From positions 1 to 28,212 of the forward strand of contig DASWCW010000132.1 of the NCBI GenBank assembly GCA_036395835.1: a DNA stretch of 28,212 nt, given 5' to 3'. The position numbers and the translations under genes were made by a program. The notes below the pieces were generated by a model that had not been told where the DNA came from, ran no database searches, and was given only the letters and a program-made list of their open reading frames with translations. Shown here piece by piece: positions 22,821 to 28,212 of this stretch. The stretch comes from AP-16 sp036395835. Lineage in GTDB: Bacteria; Pseudomonadota; Alphaproteobacteria; Rhizobiales; Xanthobacteraceae. Numbering within the stretch: the stretch's first letter is position 1; every line of letters starts with the position of its first letter.

Positions 22821-22950
22821 CTCCCCCCTGGAGGGAGGAGGTCGGCGCATGTCGTAAGACGCGAGCCGGGTGGGGGTGAAGCAATCACCCCACCCCGACA
22901 GCTCGCAAAATGCTCGCTGCCGACCCTCCCCTCCAGGGGAGGGTGAGGGC
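22821..22950. repeat. Palindromic interspersed repeat, family A, copy 2
   Basis: It begins CTCCCCCCTGGAGGGAGGAG, contains GCGAGCCGGGTGGGGGTG facing ATCACCCCACCCCGAC, and ends with CCCTCCCCTCCAGGGGAGGG, a strong palindrome. It shares the hairpin order of copies 1 and 3 but is the most diverged in its middle part. It lies between the dehydratase stop and the start of the PEP mutase-family gene. Confidence 0.8.
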
Positions 22951-22974
22951 GCGTGGTGAGAGACGGGAGTTTGC

Positions 22975-23814
22975 ATGCCCAGCATCGCGGAGAAGCGCCG
23001 CGCGTTTCGCGCGCTCCATGAGCGCGGCTGCTTCGTCATTCCCAATCCGTGGGACGTCGGCACCGCGCGCTATCTCCAGCACCTCGGATTTTCCGCGATC
23101 GCCACGACGAGCTCGGGCGCGGCCTGGTCGCTCGGCCTGCCGGACACCGCGGTGGGGCGCGACGGGATGCTGGCGCACATCACGACCATCGTGGGCGCGA
23201 GCGACCTGCCGGTGAATGCCGACTTCGAGTCGGGCTACGCGGCCTGGCCGCGCGAAGTCGGCGAGAGCGCGCGGATGTGCGTCGACACCGGGGTCGCGGG
23301 GCTGTCGATCGAGGATTCGACCGGCGATCCGAACAAGCCGCTGTTTTCGCTCGAGGAGGCGGTCGCCCGTATCCGCGCCGCGCGCGGCGCGATCGATGCC
23401 AGGGATCCGGAAGTCATGCTGGTCGGGCGAGCCGAATGTTTCCTCGTCGGCCGCACCGATCTCGACGAGACCATCGCCCGGCTGCAGGCGTATGCGTCCG
23501 CCGGCGCCGATTGTCTCTATGCGCCGGGGATCCGCATGCGCGAGCAGATCGCAAAAATCGTCGAGGCGGTGGCGCCGAAGCCCGTCAACGTGCTGATCGG
23601 CGGCGCGCTCGGCTTCACCGTGAAGGATCTCGCCGCGCTCGGGGTCCGGCGCATCAGCGTCGGCGGCGCGCTTGCTCGCGCGGCCTGGGGCGGCTTCATC
23701 CGCGCCGCCCGATCCATCGCGGAAGCGGGAACCTTCGACGCCCTGGCCGATGCCGTGTCATTTGCCGAGCTCAACGGCTTCTTCCGGCAGAATCTCGAGC
23801 GCAGGCGGCCGTGA
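22975..23814 (+). CDS. Isocitrate lyase/PEP mutase superfamily protein
   Basis: A 279-residue TIM-barrel enzyme of the superfamily that makes or breaks C-C or P-C bonds next to a 2-oxo acid (2-methylisocitrate lyase, oxaloacetate decarboxylase, PEP mutase and others). Family marks are NPWDVGTARYLQHLGF (24-39), TTSSGAAWSLGLPD (44-57), NADFESGY with metal-binding Asp83 (81-88) and GLSIEDSTG (109-117). The usual ARTDA segment reads GRAEC, keeping Arg but replacing Thr-Asp. The lyase signature KKCGH is absent, so true isocitrate lyase activity is unlikely; decarboxylase or hydrolase activity is possible. GGGAG five bases before the ATG sets the start. The following GNAT gene starts 3 bases after its stop, so both are in one operon. 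Confidence 0.87.
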   Translation: MPSIAEKRRAFRALHERGCFVIPNPWDVGTARYLQHLGFSAIATTSSGAAWSLGLPDTAVGRDGMLAHITTIVGASDLPVNADFESGYAAWPREVGESARMCVDTGVAGLSIEDSTGDPNKPLFSLEEAVARIRAARGAIDARDPEVMLVGRAECFLVGRTDLDETIARLQAYASAGADCLYAPGIRMREQIAKIVEAVAPKPVNVLIGGALGFTVKDLAALGVRRISVGGALARAAWGGFIRAARSIAEAGTFDALADAVSFAELNGFFRQNLERRRP

Positions 23815-23817
23815 ACC

Positions 23818-24285
23818 GTGAGCCGGGTGAGCGCCACAGCGCCATTGCGGCGCGCCGGGCAAGCGGACGTTGCCGCGGTCAATGCGCTCCAGCACGCCGC
23901 CTATGCGCGCAACCGGACCATTCTCGGGCTCGAGCCGCTGCCGCTCACGGTGGACTATGCCACGATCGTCACCGACTACGATGGATGGCTGCTCGAGCAA
24001 GGCGATGCGCTCGAAGGCGTGCTGATTCTTGAGACGCGAGCCGACGACCTCCTGATCTGGAGCGTGGCGGTGGCGCCGGAGGTGCAGGGGCGCGGCATCG
24101 GCAATCGGCTGCTCAAGGTCGCCGAAGCGCGCGCCCGGGAGCTCGGCCGGCGAAAAATGCGGCTCTACACCGGCGAAAAGCTCATCGGCAACATCGCCTG
24201 GTATGAACGGCACGGCTTTGCGCGGGAAAGAATCGAGGACTTGGGCGACCGTCGATTGGTCCATATGATGAAAGCGCTCGATTGA
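23818..24285 (+). CDS. GNAT family N-acetyltransferase
   Basis: A 155-residue acetyl-CoA-dependent acyltransferase. The acetyl-CoA pyrophosphate loop is clear in VAVAPEVQGRGIGNRLL (about 84-100), preceded by the beta-4 strand LLIWSV, and followed by the late motif LIGNIAWYERHGFARE (about 121-136) with the usual Tyr-Glu-Arg-His-Gly-Phe. The start is a GTG 3 bases after the stop of the preceding gene, consistent with translational coupling; no in-frame ATG would keep the first strand. The substrate is unknown. The next gene begins 13 bases downstream, so it belongs to the same operon. Confidence 0.88.
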   Translation: MSRVSATAPLRRAGQADVAAVNALQHAAYARNRTILGLEPLPLTVDYATIVTDYDGWLLEQGDALEGVLILETRADDLLIWSVAVAPEVQGRGIGNRLLKVAEARARELGRRKMRLYTGEKLIGNIAWYERHGFARERIEDLGDRRLVHMMKALD

Positions 24286-24298
24286 TGCGGAGGCGGCC

Positions 24299-25057
24299 AT
24301 GGCCGGACGGCTGAAGGGAAAAATCGCGCTGGTCACCGCGGCCGGGCAGGGGATCGGACGGGCCATCGCCGAAGCATTTCTGGCCGAAGGCGCGAAGGTC
24401 GTCGCGACCGATCTCGATGCCGGCAAGCTCAAGGGACTGCGCGGCGCCGTGCGCCAGAAACTCGACGTGCGTTCGACCGAGGCGGTCGAGGCGCTCGCGA
24501 AGGACATCGGCCGCGACATCGGGCCGGTCGAAGTGCTGGTGAATTGCGCGGGATTCGTGCACCACGGCTCGGTGCTCGATTGCTCGGAACCGGACTGGGA
24601 TTTCTCCTTCGACCTCAACGTCAAATCGATGCACCGCACGATCAGGACGTTCGTGCCCGCGATGCTCAAACGCAAGAAAGGCGCGATCGTCAACATCGCG
24701 TCCGGCGCTTCCTCGGTGCGCGGCCTGCCGAACCGCTATGTCTACGCCGCCACCAAGGCGGCGGTGATCGGGCTCACCAAGGCGGTGGCGGCGGATTTCA
24801 TCAAGCGCGGCATTCGCGCCAACGCCATCTGCCCGGGCACGATCCAGTCGCCCTCGCTCGACGAGCGCATCGTCGTGCTCGCCAAATCGACGGAGCAGCC
24901 GGTCGCCGCGGTGCGGCGGGGCTTCGTCGATCGCCAGCCGATGGGCCGGCTCGGCACCCCGCAGGAAGTCGCCATGCTGGCGGTGTACCTGGCGTCCGAC
25001 GAATCCAGCTTCACCACCGGGCACATTCATCTGGTCGACGGCGGCTTCGCGCTGTGA
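24299..25057 (+). CDS. SDR resembling BDH2/2-keto-3-deoxy-L-fuconate dehydrogenase
   Basis: A 252-residue NAD-dependent short-chain dehydrogenase. It has TAAGQGIG (13-20), Asp38 in ATDLDAG indicating NAD(H), NCAG (82-85), Ser135, Tyr149 and Lys153 (YAATK). Segments such as AGFVHHGSVLDC (84-95), TKAAVIGLTKAVAADFI and ICPGTIQSPSL are characteristic of the group that contains mammalian BDH2 and bacterial 2-keto-3-deoxy-L-fuconate dehydrogenases. A sugar-acid role is more likely here because a sugar-acid dehydratase lies upstream and a DenD-like gene follows. GGAGG before ATG 24299 gives a good ribosome binding site. Confidence 0.88.
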   Translation: MAGRLKGKIALVTAAGQGIGRAIAEAFLAEGAKVVATDLDAGKLKGLRGAVRQKLDVRSTEAVEALAKDIGRDIGPVEVLVNCAGFVHHGSVLDCSEPDWDFSFDLNVKSMHRTIRTFVPAMLKRKKGAIVNIASGASSVRGLPNRYVYAATKAAVIGLTKAVAADFIKRGIRANAICPGTIQSPSLDERIVVLAKSTEQPVAAVRRGFVDRQPMGRLGTPQEVAMLAVYLASDESSFTTGHIHLVDGGFAL

Positions 25058-25114
25058 GGAATGAGGACACGAAAGCGGAATTGCGAAATCAGAAGATTTG
25101 AAGGGAGAACCGAC

Positions 25115-26098
25115 GTGCAAATGTTGATCATCGGGGCGGCCGGCATGGTCGGTCGCAAGCTCGTCGAGCGACTGGTTCGCGACAAGGCGCTCAACGGCAA
25201 GGCGATCGACAAGCTGGTGCTGGTCGACGTCGTGGCGCCGGGGCAGCCGGCGGGATTTGCCGGAAAGATCGAGACCAGCGCCGCGGATCTCTCCGCCCCG
25301 GGCAAGGCCGAAGCGATGATCGCGGGCCGTCCCGACGTGATCTTCCACCTCGCCGCCGTGGTCTCCGGCGAAGCGGAGGCGGATTTCGACAAAGGCTACC
25401 GCATCAATCTCGACGGCACGCGGGCGCTGCTCGAAGCCGTCCGCAAGGCGGGCGAGGGCTATCATCCCAAGCTCGTGTTCACCTCCTCGGCCGCGGTGTT
25501 CGGCGCGCCGTTTCCGCAAGCGATCCACGACGAGTTCCATCTCACGCCGCTGACCTCGTATGGAACCCAGAAGGCGATCGGCGAGCTGCTGCTCGCCGAT
25601 TATCACCGGCGCGGTTTTCTCGACGGCGTGGGCCTGCGGTTTCCCACGATCTGCGTGCGGCCGGGCCGGCCCAACAAGGCGGCGTCCGGCTTCTTCTCCT
25701 CGATCATCCGCGAGCCGCTGGCCGGCGAGGAAGCGGTGCTGCCGGTGCCGGAGAGCGTGCGCCACACCCATGCGAGCCCGCGCGCCGCGGTCGGCTTTCT
25801 GGTGCATGCGGCGTCGCTGTCGCGGGAGGCGCTCGGGAACCGGATCAATCTCACCATGCCGGGCGTGTCCTGCACGGTGGGCGAGGAGATCGCGGCGCTG
25901 CGAAGAATCGCCGGTGACAAGGTCGCTGCTCGCATCCGCCGGGAGAGCGATCCTTTGATCGAGCGCATCGTCAGCGGTTGGCCGCAGCGGCTCGAGGCCA
26001 AACGCGCGATCGAGCTCGGGTTTCGGGCCGAGATGAGCTTCGACGACATCGTCCGCGCACATATCGAGGACGAGCTCGCCGGCAAGATCGCCGCGTGA
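25115..26098 (+). CDS. NAD-dependent epimerase/dehydratase family, D-erythronate dehydrogenase (DenD)-like
   Basis: A 327-residue extended SDR. The cofactor motif GAAGMVG is at 7-13, Asp38 (LVLVDVV) suggests NAD(H), the active-site Ser lies in VFTSSAAVFG (121-130), and Tyr149 and Lys153 form YGTQK. The sequence pattern (GLRFPTICVRPGRPNKAASG and the long C-terminal helix pair) matches D-erythronate dehydrogenase homologues, which oxidise a C4 acid sugar at C2 or C3. The start is taken as GTG 25115 because AAGGGAG lies eight bases upstream; ATG 25121 is the alternative. The frame from 25061 includes implausible residues. It ends the operon; a family A repeat begins one base after the stop. Confidence 0.85.
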   Translation: MQMLIIGAAGMVGRKLVERLVRDKALNGKAIDKLVLVDVVAPGQPAGFAGKIETSAADLSAPGKAEAMIAGRPDVIFHLAAVVSGEAEADFDKGYRINLDGTRALLEAVRKAGEGYHPKLVFTSSAAVFGAPFPQAIHDEFHLTPLTSYGTQKAIGELLLADYHRRGFLDGVGLRFPTICVRPGRPNKAASGFFSSIIREPLAGEEAVLPVPESVRHTHASPRAAVGFLVHAASLSREALGNRINLTMPGVSCTVGEEIAALRRIAGDKVAARIRRESDPLIERIVSGWPQRLEAKRAIELGFRAEMSFDDIVRAHIEDELAGKIAA

Positions 26099-26099
26099 C

Positions 26100-26268
26100 T
26101 ACCTCCCCGGAGGGGAGGTCGCCGTGCGAAGCGCGGCGGGTGGGGTGAGTCAGCTCAGCCCCACCCGGCTCGACGCTGCCGCGTCTCCAAAGCCGACGCT
26201 TCGCGTCGGCGTCTTGACCATGACGGCGGCCGAAGGCCGCCTACGCCCTCCTCGTCGGGGAGGGAGAA
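26100..26268. repeat. Palindromic interspersed repeat, family A, copy 3 with two extra hairpins
   Basis: It opens TACCTCCCCGGAGGGGAGGT, continues GCGAAGCGCGGCGGGTGGGG and CGGCTCGACGCTGCCGCGTC as in copy 1, and closes with CTCGTCGGGGAGGGAG. Between these it carries two added stems: GCCGACG/CGTCGGC around CTTCG (near 26192-26210) and GGCGGCC-GAA-GGCCGCC (26225-26241). It ends just before the sfsA start codon. Confidence 0.82.
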
Positions 26269-26275
26269 GGTTAGC

Positions 26276-26989
26276 ATGCAGTTCCTCTCTCCCCTGATCC
26301 CGGCCACCCTGATCCGCCGCTACAAGCGGTTTCTGGCGGACGTCGTGCTGCCATCCGGCGAGGAGACGACGGTCCATGTCGCCAATCCGGGCGCGATGAC
26401 CGGATTGGCGGCGCCGGGCTCGCGCGTGCTGCTGTCGAGATCGGCCAACGCGGCCCGCAAGCTGGCCTTGAGCTGGGAGCTCGTCGAGGTCGATCTGGGC
26501 TCCGGCCGCGAGCTCGTCGGCATCAATACCGCCAATCCGAATTCGCTCGTCGCCGAGGCACTGCAGCGAGAGCTCATTCCCGAGCTTCGCAATTATCGTT
26601 CCGTCCGCCGCGAGGTCCGCTACGGCCGAAACTGTCGGGTCGACTTCCTGCTCGAAGCGCCGGGTCGCGCGCCCTGCTATCTCGAGATCAAGAACGTGCA
26701 CCTGATGCGGCAAGCGGCATCGGCCGAGTTCCCGGATTGCGTGACCGCGCGCGGGGCGAAGCACCTCGACGAGCTCGCCGGGATGGCGGCGGCGGGAGCG
26801 CGGGCGATCCTGCTGTTCGTCGTCCAGATCGGCTCGGCGGCGCGATTCTCGCTCGCCCGCGACATCGACCCCGGCTACGCCGTCGCGTTCGATCGGGCCC
26901 GGGCGCGGGGCCTCGAGGCCCTGGCGTGGCGCTGCGAGCTCACCGAGCGCGCGATCGCGATCGAAGCCCCGGTCCCGATCGCCGACTGA
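26276..26989 (+). CDS. sfsA: SfsA (sugar fermentation stimulation protein A) homolog
   Basis: A 237-residue protein of normal SfsA length. The N-terminal part (ATLIRRYKRFLADVVLP, VHVANPGAMTGL) and the middle block GINTANPNSLVAEAL are highly characteristic. The C-terminal nuclease-like core has DFLLE, CYLEIKNVHLM and FPDCVTARGAKHL, giving the acidic and Lys residues of a PD-(D/E)XK fold. In E. coli SfsA was linked to maltose metabolism and DNA binding; its real biochemical role is unsettled. The leader between the repeat and the ATG is only a few bases; GGGAGAAGG from the end of the repeat provides the ribosome binding site, so the repeat may matter for translation. Confidence 0.95.
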   Translation: MQFLSPLIPATLIRRYKRFLADVVLPSGEETTVHVANPGAMTGLAAPGSRVLLSRSANAARKLALSWELVEVDLGSGRELVGINTANPNSLVAEALQRELIPELRNYRSVRREVRYGRNCRVDFLLEAPGRAPCYLEIKNVHLMRQAASAEFPDCVTARGAKHLDELAGMAAAGARAILLFVVQIGSAARFSLARDIDPGYAVAFDRARARGLEALAWRCELTERAIAIEAPVPIAD

Positions 26990-26997
26990 GCCGATGC

Positions 26998-27025
26998 TTG
27001 CGCGCGGGGCGGGCTTGCCTACATT
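26998..27025 (+). promoter_or_regulatory. Possible promoter upstream of map
   Basis: TTGCGC (26998-27003), a 16-base spacer and TACATT (27020-27025) resemble a sigma-70 promoter, starting 8 bases after the sfsA stop codon. The following 57-base leader is GC-rich. Tentative. Confidence 0.35.
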
Positions 27026-27082
27026 CGTCGCACGAGCGGCGGCGGTGCGGCCGCGGGGACGCGGCGACGCCCGCGAGCAAAA

Positions 27083-27907
27083 ATGACCTATGTGGACGCG
27101 GCGCTCGCGCCGCTGCGCAAGACCGGACAGATCAAGCTTTACGGCCCGGAGGCCTTTGCCGGCATGCGCAAGGCCGGCCGTCTGGTTGCCGTATGCCTCG
27201 ACATGCTGGCCGGCGAGGTCAAGCCCGGCGTGCCGACCGGGCGGCTCGACCGCCTGGTGTTCGAGTTCGCCATGGATCACGGCGCGCTGCCCGCCACCCT
27301 GATGTACCGCGGCTACGCCAGATCCACCTGCACGTCGATCAATCACGTGGTGTGCCACGGCATCCCGAACGACAAGCCGCTCAAATCCGGGGACGTCGTC
27401 AACATCGACGTGACGCTGATCCTCGAGGGCTGGCACGGCGATTCGAGCCGGATGTTCCCGGTCGGCGAGGTTCCCCGTCGCGCCGAGCGGCTGATCGAGG
27501 TCACCTACGAGGCGATGATGCGCGGCATCGCCGCGGTCAGGCCGGGCGGCACCACCGGCGATATCGGGGCGGCGATCCAGGGCTACGTCGAGCCGCAGCA
27601 CATGAGCGTGGTCCGCGACTTCTGCGGCCACGGGCTCGGCCGCCTGTTCCACGACGAGCCGAACATCGTCCACGTCGGCCGGCCCGGCGAAGGCCTCGAG
27701 CTCAAGCCCGGCATGTTCTTCACCATCGAGCCGATGATCAATCTCGGCCGTCCGCACGTGAAAGTGCTGTCCGACGGCTGGACCGCGGTCACCCGCGACC
27801 GCTCGCTCTCCGCGCAATTCGAGCACACGATCGGCGTGACCGAGAAGGGCGCCGAGATTTTCACCCTGTCGCCGCAAGGGCTCGACAAGCCGCCCTACCG
27901 GGTGTGA
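27083..27907 (+). CDS. map: Type I methionine aminopeptidase
   Basis: A 274-residue enzyme that removes the initiator methionine from nascent proteins. The pita-bread fold residues are all present: His92 (CHGIPN), metal ligands Asp109 (VNIDVT) and Asp120 (HGDSSRMF), His183 (FCGHGLG), Glu216 (FTIEPM) and Glu247 (QFEHTI). An N-terminal extension of about 18 residues before IKLYGPEAFAGMRKAGRL is common in alphaproteobacterial enzymes. The sfsA-map-radC order is, from general knowledge, seen in many Hyphomicrobiales. The ATG has only a weak site (GCGAGCAAAA) upstream. Probably essential. Confidence 0.96.
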   Translation: MTYVDAALAPLRKTGQIKLYGPEAFAGMRKAGRLVAVCLDMLAGEVKPGVPTGRLDRLVFEFAMDHGALPATLMYRGYARSTCTSINHVVCHGIPNDKPLKSGDVVNIDVTLILEGWHGDSSRMFPVGEVPRRAERLIEVTYEAMMRGIAAVRPGGTTGDIGAAIQGYVEPQHMSVVRDFCGHGLGRLFHDEPNIVHVGRPGEGLELKPGMFFTIEPMINLGRPHVKVLSDGWTAVTRDRSLSAQFEHTIGVTEKGAEIFTLSPQGLDKPPYRV

Positions 27908-27978
27908 CCCGCCGTCGGATTTGCAAAACTCCGCGATCCCGGCATGCTGATGCGGGCCACGCGGCCCGGAGCCAGGCG

Positions 27979-28212
27979 ATGCGGGGAAAGCCGGACCTTC
28001 AGGAAAACGCCGCCCTGTCCGCGATCGCGGAGGCGCCGCCGCATTATCATGGCCATCGCAAGCGCCTGCGCGCGCGGTTCCGCCAGGCCGGTGCGCAGGG
28101 CCTCGCCGAGTACGAGCTCCTGGAGCTGGTGCTGTTCCGGGCATTGCCCCGCCGCGACGTCAAGCCGATCGCCAAGAAGCTGCTGGAGAAATTCGGCTCG
28201 TTCGCCGAAGTG
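27979..28212 (+). CDS. radC: RadC family (JAB domain) protein, N-terminal part, cut by window end
   Basis: Seventy-eight codons are visible from ATG 27979 to the window edge without a stop. After a variable start, GHRKRLRARFRQAGAQGLAE and YELLELVLFRALPRRDVKP are the conserved N-terminal helix-hairpin-helix region of RadC proteins, and LLEKFGSFAEV follows. The C-terminal JAB metalloprotease-like domain with its zinc motif must lie downstream. Despite its name, a DNA repair role for RadC is not established. It begins 71 bases after map. Confidence 0.9.
   Translation, partial: MRGKPDLQENAALSAIAEAPPHYHGHRKRLRARFRQAGAQGLAEYELLELVLFRALPRRDVKPIAKKLLEKFGSFAEV

Noticed and set aside
24182..26062. 626-codon minus-strand open frame opposite the GNAT, SDR and DenD-like genes
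   Set aside because: Covers three good genes in antisense and has no recognisable domain.
26150..28144. 664-codon minus-strand open frame opposite sfsA, map and radC
   Set aside because: Antisense to three conserved housekeeping genes.

Overview
The window is high-GC chromosomal DNA from an alphaproteobacterium, most likely Hyphomicrobiales near the Bradyrhizobiaceae/Xanthobacteraceae. The evidence is two phasins, a DUF1236-family gene, a perfect EcfG-type promoter, a class III cyclase with a cytochrome-b-like anchor, and palindromic interspersed repeats of a kind common in that order. No rRNA, tRNA, CRISPR array, transposase or phage gene was seen. Product names rest on motif and family recognition by eye, not on a database search.

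Layout. 1-2333: 3' part of a biotin-dependent acyl-CoA carboxylase alpha subunit, then a BKACE enzyme. 2334-2639: a perfect 20-bp tandem repeat and a truncated DUF899 remnant. 2640-4370: a three-module adenylate cyclase (SdhC-like six-helix anchor, [2Fe-2S] ferredoxin domain, class III cyclase). 4371-5259: a phasin with a promoter overlapped by TGC-rich, PhaR-like sites and a strong terminator. 5371-11916: a SIMPL-domain exported protein, then a same-strand run of FAD dehydrogenase, ThDP enzyme, aldehyde dehydrogenase and SDR, possibly an alcohol/ketone/aldehyde catabolic set. 11951-15528 (minus strand): an SDR, a LuxR-type regulator with a shortened receiver, an HtrA-like protein lacking its catalytic His and Ser, a frameshifted DUF1236 gene behind a perfect EcfG promoter, and a phasin-CsbD fusion. 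15839-18170: M20 peptidase, MazG-like hydrolase and KDPG aldolase, separated by a second repeat family. 18221-20831 (minus): SRPBCC protein, KDG kinase and aminotransferase. 20975-26098: xylonate-type IlvD/Edd dehydratase, PEP mutase/isocitrate lyase-family enzyme, GNAT, a BDH2/2-keto-3-deoxyfuconate dehydrogenase-like SDR and a DenD-like dehydrogenase. 26276-28212: sfsA, map and the start of radC.

How the genes fit together. Dehydratase, KDG kinase and KDPG aldolase could form a sugar-acid route (aldonate to 2-keto-3-deoxy acid, phosphorylation, aldol cleavage to pyruvate), with the SDR and DenD-like enzymes oxidising related acids. The 12.8-15.5 kb block looks like stress and envelope regulation. 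Most compelling for follow-up are the redox-type cyclase, the pseudoprotease coupled to a degenerate response regulator, the phasin-CsbD fusion, and a repeat that supplies the last 16 codons of the MazG-like gene.
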